Shown: piece by piece, positions 53,385 through 61,235 of the stretch
Position numbering within the stretch: the first letter of the stretch is position 1
How the letters are laid out: each line of letters opens with the position of its first letter
Made by a program: the position numbers and the translations under genes
The notes under the pieces: model-generated
What the model was told of the DNA's origin: nothing
Seen by the model: only the letters and a program-made list of their open reading frames with translations
Database searches by the model: none
NCBI RefSeq assembly: GCF_007954275.1
Contig: NZ_VOLT01000008.1
Location: 1 to 64,000 of the forward strand
Source: Colwellia demingiae
GTDB taxonomy: Bacteria; Pseudomonadota; Gammaproteobacteria; Enterobacterales; Alteromonadaceae
DNA length: 64,000 bases
Direction of reading: 5' to 3'

Positions 53385-54965
53385 ATGAAGTTACTTAGTG
53401 GTGCATTGATTTCACTCACCTTGATTTTGTCTCTCGTTATTCCAGTGCAAGCAAGCAGTGTTGTTGATAAAAATATTAAAATTGAACAGGCTATCACTCA
53501 AGCCATGAGTACCTTTCAAGTGCCTGGTGTAGCCGTAGCCATCATCAAAAATAATAAAGTGGTTATGAGCAAAGGTTTTGGTGTTATTGAACACGGGAAG
53601 TCAGCCAAAGTCACCTCTGATACTTTATTTGGTATTGCTTCAAACACTAAAGCGATGACCGTTGCTTTATTAGCTAATTTGGTCGATGAAGGTAAGTTGA
53701 CTTGGAAAACTAAAGTCATTGATATCATTCCTGAATTTCAAATGCCAAATGCTTATGTTACCAGTCAATTTACTATTACTGACTTATTAGCTCACAACTC
53801 GGGTTTAGGACTCGGTGCCGGCGATTTGATGATATGGCCGCATACTACGACAACAAATGATGATGTTATTAAGGGGATTAAGCACCTACCTGTGGTATCT
53901 AGTTTTCGTAGTGAATTTGCTTATGACAATTTGTTGTACATTGTTGCTGGTGAGGTTATTGCACGTATTACTGGCCAGTCTTGGAATGAAGTTATTCAAG
54001 AGCGTATATTTACGCCGCTTGGTATGAATAACACCAGTGCAGCCTTTTCATTGATTGAAAAGAAAAATACCAATGTAGCCAGAGCACATGTACCACTTAA
54101 TGGTAAATTAAATGTTGTGGGTGGTAATTTTATCGAAAGATTTGGCGCAGCGGCTTCAGTTGCTTCTAGCGTTAATGATATGGGATTGTGGTTGCAGGCT
54201 CAGTTAAATCAAGGCGCATACGGCGCTAAACTAGATGAAAAATCTCCTCGATTATTTTCAGCTAAGCAAAGCCGTACCATGTGGAAAGCGCAAACTTTGC
54301 GATCTGTTTCTGAAATAGAGACTCAGCAAGATAAGACGCATTTTTCAGCTTATGGTTTGGGCTGGTTTATGAAAGATTATCATGGGGTGAAGCTACTTCA
54401 TCACGGTGGTGGTATTTTAGGTATGGTCTCTAAAGTGGTATTGGTGCCAGAAGAAGATCTTGCTATGGTGATTCTAACTAATCAACAGTCGAGCTTCGCT
54501 GTCGATGCAATTTATCATCAAATTTTAAATGAGTACCTTGAATTACCTAAAAAAGATTGGATTGCTTATTATCATACAAAACAGACAACGAAGACTGCTA
54601 AAGAACAAAGTCGCCTAGCGAAAGCGGCAGATTCAGTTCATAAAAACTCAGCACATTCTTTAGTATTACGTGAATATGCGCAGACTTATGTTGATGATTG
54701 GTATGGCGAAATTCATATAACATTTAAAAATAATAAGCTCCATATGCAGTTTGGTAACACCCCAGAATTAAAGGGCACCTTAGAGCACTACCAACATAAT
54801 ACCTTTATTGTTCGCTGGCATGATAAAACGCTTAAGGCTGATGCTTTTGTTAACTTTAATTTAAATGAAGATGGTGGAATTAATTACGTCACTATGAAAG
54901 CAGTATCACGGGCGACTGACTTTAGTTTTGATTTTCATGACTTAAAATTAGTGCCGAAAAATTAA
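53385..54965 (+). CDS. Periplasmic serine hydrolase, class C beta-lactamase family
   Basis: 526 residues. Signal peptide (1-23, ending VQA). A penicillin-binding-protein-like domain (about 30-385) has the SxxK motif SNTK (Ser86, Lys89), the YxN motif YDN (180-182) and HHGGG (339-343) in place of KTG. The last 120 residues form a DUF3471-like domain (VDDWYGEIHITFKNNKLHMQ). HGG rather than KTG is usual for esterases and D-aminopeptidases of this fold, so it need not be a resistance enzyme. ATG is preceded by AGGAAACC. It ends in a strong hairpin. Confidence 0.88.
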   Translation: MKLLSGALISLTLILSLVIPVQASSVVDKNIKIEQAITQAMSTFQVPGVAVAIIKNNKVVMSKGFGVIEHGKSAKVTSDTLFGIASNTKAMTVALLANLVDEGKLTWKTKVIDIIPEFQMPNAYVTSQFTITDLLAHNSGLGLGAGDLMIWPHTTTTNDDVIKGIKHLPVVSSFRSEFAYDNLLYIVAGEVIARITGQSWNEVIQERIFTPLGMNNTSAAFSLIEKKNTNVARAHVPLNGKLNVVGGNFIERFGAAASVASSVNDMGLWLQAQLNQGAYGAKLDEKSPRLFSAKQSRTMWKAQTLRSVSEIETQQDKTHFSAYGLGWFMKDYHGVKLLHHGGGILGMVSKVVLVPEEDLAMVILTNQQSSFAVDAIYHQILNEYLELPKKDWIAYYHTKQTTKTAKEQSRLAKAADSVHKNSAHSLVLREYAQTYVDDWYGEIHITFKNNKLHMQFGNTPELKGTLEHYQHNTFIVRWHDKTLKADAFVNFNLNEDGGINYVTMKAVSRATDFSFDFHDLKLVPKN

Positions 54966-54983
54966 TTGCTAATTTAGATAGAT

Positions 54984-55017
54984 AAAAAAGGAGTACTTAT
55001 AGGTACTCCTTTTTTGT
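54984..55017. terminator. Bidirectional terminator after the serine hydrolase gene
   Basis: AAAAAAGGAGTAC pairs with GTACTCCTTTTTT around a 5-nt loop, ending in T runs on both strands; it serves the hydrolase gene and the convergent ogt. Confidence 0.93.
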
Positions 55018-55053
55018 TTTCAATATTGACGTTTTTAGATCAGTAGCAATATA

Positions 55054-55602
55054 TCAACGTAGGAATTGCGTTTTTTCTTGGCGCTTATTAATAACATTCT
55101 TGATATCTAAATTGGCATTGTTATTGGTTTGCTTTACCTCAACCCCTTCATGATTTAATAACCATAATTTACGCTCAATACCACCGGCATAACCTGTTAA
55201 TGAACCATCACCACCAATAACGCGATGACAAGGTACAATCAACGTAATGGGATTTCTACCATTAGCGCCACCAACAGCCTGTGAGGCCTTTGGTTTATCG
55301 AGCATCTTGGCTATTTCGCCGTAGGATTTTACAGTACCAAATGGAATCTTTGCTAAACAACCCCATACGGATTGTTGAAATTCAGTACCTTGAGGGTCTA
55401 ATGGTACGGTAAAAATTTGACGCTGCCCGGCAAAGTATTCTATTAATTGCTGTTTACAAAGTTCAGTGATGTCATTAGCTTTGATTTCACCTTTTTGATC
55501 ACCGCAAGCTTTATCACCGCAAAAAATAGCTTGGCAAATACCTTGCTCGGTTGCCATAAATTCAAACAAGCCCAATGGCGTGTCGAGATAATCAGTAAAC
55601 AT
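55054..55602 (-). CDS. ogt: Methylated-DNA--protein-cysteine methyltransferase
   Basis: 182 residues. It repairs O6-methylguanine by transferring the methyl group to its own cysteine. The acceptor motif is VPCHRVIGGDGSLTGYAGG, preceded by the helix-turn-helix region YGEIAKMLDKPKASQAVGGA with the Arg-finger-like GRNP. The C-terminal 25 residues (Asn-rich, NNNANLDIKNV) are a short extension. The start lies 32 bp after the rsmD stop, so the two form an operon. No Ada regulatory domain is present, so it is the constitutive type. Confidence 0.94.
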   Translation of the reverse strand: MFTDYLDTPLGLFEFMATEQGICQAIFCGDKACGDQKGEIKANDITELCKQQLIEYFAGQRQIFTVPLDPQGTEFQQSVWGCLAKIPFGTVKSYGEIAKMLDKPKASQAVGGANGRNPITLIVPCHRVIGGDGSLTGYAGGIERKLWLLNHEGVEVKQTNNNANLDIKNVINKRQEKTQFLR

Positions 55603-55634
55603 ATTAATTGTCTCCTTAAATGAACGTAATGAAA

Positions 55635-56273
55635 TTAGACCTGATATTGATAGAGTTGATAAACAACCTGACCAGAAATCTTTTCTTTAATTAATTGCCA
55701 GTTAGCTGGGATAACTTGTGTGCTCTCTGCTTCCATCTCTACATAAATGAGTGCCTGATCAGCCAAACCAAAGTGATTTAGTAATTGTGCGGCTTGTTCG
55801 ACCAATTGCTTTCTAAAAGGCGGATCGAGAAAAACCAAATCAAAAGGCTTGTGTGTACTTGCCGTCAATTCTGATTTAAGAGAATCATTTTTTAGAAAAG
55901 CCAGAGCGTTATCATTAATAACGTTAATGTTATCAGCCTTGAGTAATTCTTTATTCGCGAGTAGTTGGTTCGCTGCTGCTCTATTTAATTCCACCAAGGT
56001 TACTTTATCAGCGCCACGTGATAACGCTTCAAAACCTAAACTACCAGAACCAGCAAAACAGTCTAAGCAGTTGGCTTGTGCGATATAGGGCATGAGCCAG
56101 TTAAAGACAGTCTCTTTAACTCTATCGGTTGTTGGGCGTAATCCCTCAGCCATTAATACAGGCAATTTTCTGCCTTTGTATTTACCTGCAATAATGCGGA
56201 TTTTACCGGCAGATTTACCCTGTCCTCTCCCAGAAAGGATTTTTTTACTTAGTTGTTTTTTTGCTTGATTCAT
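55635..56273 (-). CDS. rsmD: 16S rRNA (guanine966-N2)-methyltransferase
   Basis: 212 residues of the RsmD family, methylating G966 of 16S rRNA. IRIIAGKYKGRKLPV, LRPTTDRVKETVFNWLMP, the SAM site CLDCFAGSGSLGFEALSRGA and the catalytic LVFLDPPFRKQ are intact. It is divergent from ftsY, the common arrangement in gammaproteobacteria. A Lys-rich N-terminal extension (about 20 residues) is slightly longer than in E. coli. The ogt gene follows. Confidence 0.95.
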   Translation of the reverse strand: MNQAKKQLSKKILSGRGQGKSAGKIRIIAGKYKGRKLPVLMAEGLRPTTDRVKETVFNWLMPYIAQANCLDCFAGSGSLGFEALSRGADKVTLVELNRAAANQLLANKELLKADNINVINDNALAFLKNDSLKSELTASTHKPFDLVFLDPPFRKQLVEQAAQLLNHFGLADQALIYVEMEAESTQVIPANWQLIKEKISGQVVYQLYQYQV

Positions 56274-56378
56274 ATCACTGACAATTTTGCTATTAAGTGC
56301 TAATATAGCGCCAATTTTATCCTTGTTTGGTTCTTATACCAAACAATTTCATACTGAAATATATTTAGGTAGCTAAAA

Positions 56379-57848
56379 GTGTCGAAGAAAAAAGGTATGT
56401 TGTCTTGGTTAGGCTTTGGCAAAAAAGAAAAGCAACCAAGCACTGAAGAAAGTAACAATGAAACTCTCTCTGCTACTGAAGCTGAACAAGCGACGGTAAC
56501 AGAACCGGTTGAACAACTTGACGAGAAAATTGTTGAGTCAGTTGTCAATGAAGCAGAAGAATCAATAACAGAACATGCAGTAGAGCAAGAAGCTACTACT
56601 GTTGATGTTGTTAACGACGATGCTAATGTGCTTGAGGATTCAGCAGCCGAAACTACAGAAGCAGTAGCGATCGAAGCGGTAACTGTAGCCTCTGTAACTG
56701 AAGACAGTTCTCAGCTTGTTGACGCTGAATTGACCAGTGATGCTATGAGTGAAGAGCTACCAGAGGCGAAATTATTAGCCGAAATGGAAGCTGTTGAGCA
56801 ACAGGTTGAATCAATTGATGATGTTGAGGTTGTAGAAGAAGCATTAGAGGATGTATCGCAACAACAAGCCGATACAGCTAAAGACGCTGAACCGAAAGTC
56901 GAAGAGATTGTTGAAGCCAAAGCTGAGAGTAAGCTTGGTTTCTTTGCCCGCTTAAAACAAGGTTTAAGTAAAACAAGACAAAACTTAGGTGGCGGCTTAA
57001 TTGACTTGTTTCGCGGCAAACAAATTGATGATGACTTATTTGAAGAGTTAGAAACTCATTTGCTGTTGGCGGATGTTGGTGTTGAAACCACCATGAAAAT
57101 TATCGATTCTTTAACGAAAAGTGCTAATCGTAAGCAGCTAAAAGATGCCTCTGCTTTGTACGACTTGCTGAAAGTAGAATTAAAGAAAGTTATTGAAGAT
57201 GTGAGTCAGCCGTTAGTTATTCCTGAAGGGGAAGGGCCTTTTGTTATGCTTATGGTTGGCGTTAATGGTGTGGGTAAAACCACGACCATTGGTAAGTTAG
57301 CTAAGCAATTTCAAGCAGAGGGAAAATCTGTAATGTTAGCAGCAGGCGATACTTTTAGAGCGGCTGCGGTCGAGCAATTACAAGTATGGGGTGACCGTAA
57401 TAATATCCCTGTTATTGCTCAACATACGGGTGCGGATAGTGCTTCTGTTATTTTTGATGCTATCAGTGCTGCAAAAGCACGTAAAGTTGATATCATCATT
57501 GCTGATACAGCAGGACGTTTACAGAATAAAGCCCACTTGATGGAAGAATTGAAAAAAGTTGTGCGGGTAATGAAAAAGCTAGACGTTAATGCACCTCATG
57601 AGGTGATGTTAACGCTTGATGCTGGCACAGGTCAAAATGCCTTAAGTCAAACTAAGCTGTTCGACGAAGCTGTGGGCTTAACGGGTTTAACTATTACTAA
57701 ATTAGATGGTACCGCCAAAGGTGGTGTTATTTTTGCTGTTGCAGATAAGCATAGTATTCCTATTCGATATTTAGGTGTCGGTGAAGGCATCGATGATTTA
57801 AGACCTTTTAACAGTGATGATTTCATTGAAGCGCTTTTTAGCAAGTAG
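56379..57848 (+). CDS. ftsY: Signal recognition particle receptor FtsY
   Basis: 489 residues from a GTG start. The first 190 residues are an acidic Glu/Ala/Val-rich A domain that binds membrane and translocon. The N domain (about 195-285, KLGFFARLKQGLSKTRQNLG) and the GTPase G domain follow: P-loop GVNGVGKTTTIGKLA, DTFRAAAVEQLQVWG, DTAGRLQNKAHLMEE, and TKLDGTAKGGV. It docks ribosome-SRP complexes at the inner membrane. The ftsE gene is 144 bp downstream, separated by a palindrome. The GTG start is weakly preceded by TTAGGTAGC. Confidence 0.97.
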   Translation: MSKKKGMLSWLGFGKKEKQPSTEESNNETLSATEAEQATVTEPVEQLDEKIVESVVNEAEESITEHAVEQEATTVDVVNDDANVLEDSAAETTEAVAIEAVTVASVTEDSSQLVDAELTSDAMSEELPEAKLLAEMEAVEQQVESIDDVEVVEEALEDVSQQQADTAKDAEPKVEEIVEAKAESKLGFFARLKQGLSKTRQNLGGGLIDLFRGKQIDDDLFEELETHLLLADVGVETTMKIIDSLTKSANRKQLKDASALYDLLKVELKKVIEDVSQPLVIPEGEGPFVMLMVGVNGVGKTTTIGKLAKQFQAEGKSVMLAAGDTFRAAAVEQLQVWGDRNNIPVIAQHTGADSASVIFDAISAAKARKVDIIIADTAGRLQNKAHLMEELKKVVRVMKKLDVNAPHEVMLTLDAGTGQNALSQTKLFDEAVGLTGLTITKLDGTAKGGVIFAVADKHSIPIRYLGVGEGIDDLRPFNSDDFIEALFSK

Positions 57849-57882
57849 CTGCAAATAAATATTCAAGCAGCTTATGACTAGA

Positions 57883-57942
57883 TAGACCCGTTCCACTTCA
57901 AAATGCATGAATATGCATTTTGAAGTCGTTTGAGTATCACAG
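57883..57942. repeat. Short TATACCCG-family derivative (copy D), hairpin between ftsY and ftsE
   Basis: TAGACCCGTTCCACTTCAAA begins the element. ACTTCAAAATGCAT (57895-57908) and ATGCATTTTGAAGT (57913-57926) form a perfect 14-bp stem with a GAAT loop. The arms resemble the termini of copies B and C, so it looks like the two ends of an element without its interior. There is no T run. Confidence 0.7.
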
Positions 57943-57992
57943 GGTAGTTGTGCTAAGTTAGCCTGCTTATTCGTACCAAATATTAAAGTAAT

Positions 57993-58700
57993 ATGATTAA
58001 TTTCAATAAGGTAAATAAAACCTATCCAGGCGGTTTTCTGGCATTAAAACAAGTGAGTTTTAGTCTAGAAAGCGGTGAAATGGCATTTTTAACTGGCCAT
58101 TCAGGAGCAGGTAAAAGTACCTTGTTAAAGTTAATTTCATTAATGGAAAAACCCAGTTCTGGTAGTATCCAAGTAAATCACACCGAACTCTCCGATATTC
58201 AATATAAGCAAGTGCCTTATGTACGCCGTGGTATCGGGATGATCTTTCAAAGTCATAACCTACTTAAAGACCGTACTGTTTTTGATAATGTAGCCTTACC
58301 GCTAATTATTGAGGGTGTTAGTCACAGTGAAATTAAAAAGCGTGTGGCGACTGCATTAGACAAAGTGCATTTAAGCGCTAAGTTGAAGTGTTATCCACAC
58401 ATGCTCTCTGGCGGTGAACAACAACGCGTTGGTATTGCTCGTGCGATAGTTAATAAACCCCCTATTCTCCTTGCTGATGAGCCTACCGGAAATTTAGACC
58501 CCAAATTATCGTTAGATATTATTAGTTTGTTTGAAGAATTTAATGCCGCTGGCGTAACCGTACTCATTGCAACTCATGATCTAGGTTTAATTGCGCGCAT
58601 GAAATACCGTACACTGACGCTGAAAGAGGGCACCATGATTAATGATGGCATTGTTGATGGCCTACAAGCACAGGGGAGATATGATGAGCAATATTCATAG
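57993..58700 (+). CDS. ftsE: Cell-division ATP-binding protein FtsE
   Basis: 235 residues, an ABC-type ATPase. Walker [10 protein letters not shown], signature [14 protein letters not shown], Walker [13 protein letters not shown] and the H-loop ATHD are present. With FtsX it activates peptidoglycan amidases at the divider ring. It is longer than E. coli FtsE by about 13 residues at the C-terminus. The ftsX start overlaps its last codons. Confidence 0.97.
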   Translation: MINFNKVNKTYPGGFLALKQVSFSLESGEMAFLTGHSGAGKSTLLKLISLMEKPSSGSIQVNHTELSDIQYKQVPYVRRGIGMIFQSHNLLKDRTVFDNVALPLIIEGVSHSEIKKRVATALDKVHLSAKLKCYPHMLSGGEQQRVGIARAIVNKPPILLADEPTGNLDPKLSLDIISLFEEFNAAGVTVLIATHDLGLIARMKYRTLTLKEGTMINDGIVDGLQAQGRYDEQYS

Positions 58701-59658
58701 TAGTGGTTTAAAAGCGCGTTCAAGTTTATTGGCACGCCTTTTAACTCTCCCCATTCGACATTTTCAGCAAGCGGTAGGAAGTTTAGGTAATTTATGGCGA
58801 ACGCCTTTTACCACAGTGATGACAATTTTTGTTTTAGGCATCAGTTTAGCATTGCCAGCAACCTTGCATCTTTTTGTTAAGAACGCCGAGCAAGTCAGTG
58901 AACAGTGGGATAGTGCCTCTCAAATTACCTTATTTCTAAAATTATCAACCAGTGAGAAGAGCGCACAAAATTTAATAAAGCGCATTAGTCTTTATAACGA
59001 TGTGGCCGAGGTGCGCTACATTTCTGCTAAACAAGCATTGAAAGAATTTAAAATTTTATCTGGTTTTGGTCAGTCACTTGAATACCTAGATAAAAACCCA
59101 TTGCCAGCAACGTTATTGGTAACACCAACGCAAAGAGCTAGCCAAGCACAAGCGGCTAATGCCTTGTTAGCAAAATTGAGCAAAGAGCGAGAAGTTGAGC
59201 AAGGAAAACTTGATTTAGAGTGGTTAACGCGATTAGAAGCTATGGCCCGTTTAATTGAAGATATTGTGCTAGGTGTGGCCTTATTATTATGTTTATCGGT
59301 AGTACTCATTGTTGGGAATACTATTCGATTAGCTATTTTAAATGAAAGAGATGCTATCGCTATTATGAAGTTGGTTGGCGCGACAGATAGCTTTATCCAG
59401 AGACCATTTTTATATTCTGGTATTTGGTACGGTATTTTTGGTGGCATACTTTCTTGTATTGCTGTGACTCTTCTTGCTTGGTACTTAGGTTACGCTATTA
59501 GTGATTTAAGTGAGCTTTATCAAAGTAACTTTCAATTGCAGGGATTATCCGGCAGCGAAGCACTGATGTTGATCGGGTTTGCTGTTGTGCTTGCTTTAGT
59601 TGGAAGCTATATCTCGGTCAGCCAGCATATTAAAGCGATAGAGCCTAATGCAGATTAA
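58684..59658 (+). CDS. ftsX: Cell-division permease-like protein FtsX
   Basis: 324 residues from ATG 58684 (or 58681), preceded by AGGGGAGAT; an upstream frame from 58642 is inside ftsE and lacks a ribosome-binding site. Four membrane helices frame a large periplasmic loop between helices 1 and 2 (about residues 65-185) that binds amidase activators such as EnvC. MKLVGATDSFIQRPFLYSGI is the FtsX core. It overlaps ftsE by 17 bp, so the two are translationally coupled. Confidence 0.96.
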   Translation: MSNIHSSGLKARSSLLARLLTLPIRHFQQAVGSLGNLWRTPFTTVMTIFVLGISLALPATLHLFVKNAEQVSEQWDSASQITLFLKLSTSEKSAQNLIKRISLYNDVAEVRYISAKQALKEFKILSGFGQSLEYLDKNPLPATLLVTPTQRASQAQAANALLAKLSKEREVEQGKLDLEWLTRLEAMARLIEDIVLGVALLLCLSVVLIVGNTIRLAILNERDAIAIMKLVGATDSFIQRPFLYSGIWYGIFGGILSCIAVTLLAWYLGYAISDLSELYQSNFQLQGLSGSEALMLIGFAVVLALVGSYISVSQHIKAIEPNAD

Positions 59659-59992
59659 AGTCTTTTAAAGCCCATCTGAAAGGGAACAGAGAATAATATT
59701 ACTTGGTTTTACAGCAATTTTTAAGGGAATGCCTGACTTTTTTGGTGCACTTAGCAGTGAAATTCTCCAGTGTTCCCGAACTTTCCCCTCGAAATTTAAC
59801 ATGTATAACCAACTGTTTATTATTGATAATTCCTTAAGCTTACAAATCGTCACATTTAATTCACAAAAAATTTGAAAGATCGCCTTGTGCCACCCTATCT
59901 ATTAAGCTAATGTTCATGTCCCCGCTATCGCAAATAGTGTCGATATATGTTATTATCGCGGGCGAATTCAAAGAGAGAAGGAGAGGGTTTTT
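59659..59992. promoter_or_regulatory. rpoH upstream region with candidate heat-shock promoter
   Basis: 334 bp between ftsX and rpoH. TTTGAAA (59871-59877) and CCCTATCT (59893-59900), 15 bp apart, resemble the -35 and -10 of sigma-32 promoters (CTTGAAA ... CCCCATNT), about 93 bp before the rpoH start. Autoregulation is a guess from this match. A region from 59665 to 59860 shows no gene or strong hairpin. Confidence 0.35.
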
Positions 59993-60850
59993 ATGAGTCA
60001 AGCAATGCAACTTACCTTACCAAAGAGTGGTAGTATCGAATCATACATGCAATCTGAGTACAGCATACCTATGCTAACCGCAGAAAAAGAGCATGATCTA
60101 GCTACTCGCCTCTACAATGAAAATGATTTACAAGCGGCGCAAGAGTTAATTATGTCGCACTTACGTTTTGTTATTCATGTTGCTAAAGGTTATTCTGGTT
60201 ATGGTTTACCACATGCTGATTTAGTACAAGAAGGCAATGTGGGTTTAATGAAAGCCGTTAAACGTTTTAACCCTGAAGTAGGTGTACGTTTAGTTTCTTT
60301 TGCTGTTCATTGGATCAAAGCAGAAATTCATGAATTTGTGCTTAAAAACTGGCGCATTGTAAAAGTTGCGACAACGAAAGCGCAACGTAAATTATTTTTT
60401 AACCTACGTAAAAATAAAAAACGTTTAGGTTGGTTCAGTACTGAAGAAGTAAATACGGTAGCGGAAAACCTTGGTGTAACAACAAAAGATGTTATGGAAA
60501 TGGAATCTCGTATGAGTAGCCATGACCAATCATTTGAATTATCGAAAGATGATGATGATAATCTTGGCGCCAGTAGCTTTTCACCTGCTCAATACCTTCA
60601 AGATAAACAATCAGATTTAGCAGTTGAAGTTGAAAATGATAATTGGGATAACCATGCTAATAAACGTTTATCAACAGCATTAGTAACGCTTGATGAGCGT
60701 AGTCAAGATATTATAAAGACACGCTGGTTAACCGAAGATAAAACAACGTTACAAGAGCTAGCTAATAAATACCAGATATCAGCGGAACGTGTAAGGCAGT
60801 TAGAAAAAAATGCTTTATCTAAACTTAAAAACACCATGGTTTTTGATTAA
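59993..60850 (+). CDS. rpoH: RNA polymerase sigma-32 (heat-shock) factor
   Basis: 285 residues. Region 2 is [21 protein letters not shown] (quoted stretch about residues 75-95), with the -10 recognition helix [19 protein letters not shown]. The RpoH-specific box [17 protein letters not shown] (about residues 130-146) confirms the heat-shock type. Region 4.2 is [17 protein letters not shown]. It follows ftsYEX as in E. coli. AAGGAGAGGG precedes the ATG. A terminator follows. Confidence 0.97.
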   Translation: MSQAMQLTLPKSGSIESYMQSEYSIPMLTAEKEHDLATRLYNENDLQAAQELIMSHLRFVIHVAKGYSGYGLPHADLVQEGNVGLMKAVKRFNPEVGVRLVSFAVHWIKAEIHEFVLKNWRIVKVATTKAQRKLFFNLRKNKKRLGWFSTEEVNTVAENLGVTTKDVMEMESRMSSHDQSFELSKDDDDNLGASSFSPAQYLQDKQSDLAVEVENDNWDNHANKRLSTALVTLDERSQDIIKTRWLTEDKTTLQELANKYQISAERVRQLEKNALSKLKNTMVFD

Positions 60851-60876
60851 CGTTCAGTAATATATCTTGTTCAAAT

Positions 60877-60902
60877 AAACCGACGCTATGTCGGTTTTTT
60901 TA
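60877..60902 (+). terminator. Rho-independent terminator of rpoH
   Basis: AAACCGAC-GCTAT-GTCGGTTT with seven T. Confidence 0.92.
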
Positions 60903-60928
60903 TGCCTGTAAAAAACGCATCAACTTTT

Positions 60929-61005
60929 AAACGCTTATATGCGGCGTTATTGATTTTGAGAAGGGAATAACCATTCTCTTCAAGCAATGCCTTGCCTCTA
61001 AACCT
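60929..61005. repeat. Fragment of TATACCCG-family core, inverted (copy E)
   Basis: Read on the minus strand it contains GGCAAGGCATTGCTTGAAGA and TCAAAATCAATAACGCCGCA, the central block of copies B and C, without the terminal TATACCCG ends. It lies in the 385-bp gap before the TonB receptor. The rest of that gap (to 61235) shows ATTGGTATAA at about 61034, a trace of the ATACCAAT ends, and no gene. Confidence 0.6.
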
Positions 61006-61235
61006 TTTAACTCTCGCTAAATGATCAATAAGTTAGTCCGATTGGTATAACAAGCTAAAAAACAACCAATAAATATACAGTTAATCACATCTTTATGTAT
61101 GAAAGTAACTACATCGTTACAGGTTTAACTAAGTTACAACACTTGAAAACGAACTTCTTCTATTAAATCCAGCAGTATTGATGGCAATTGATAAACATCA
61201 GTTACCAACAAACTAACGATAAAAAGGTAGAAGTA

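Noticed and set aside
53385..54965. Antibiotic-resistance class C beta-lactamase
   Set aside because: The HGG motif in place of KTG and the DUF3471-like tail favour an esterase or peptidase of the same fold.
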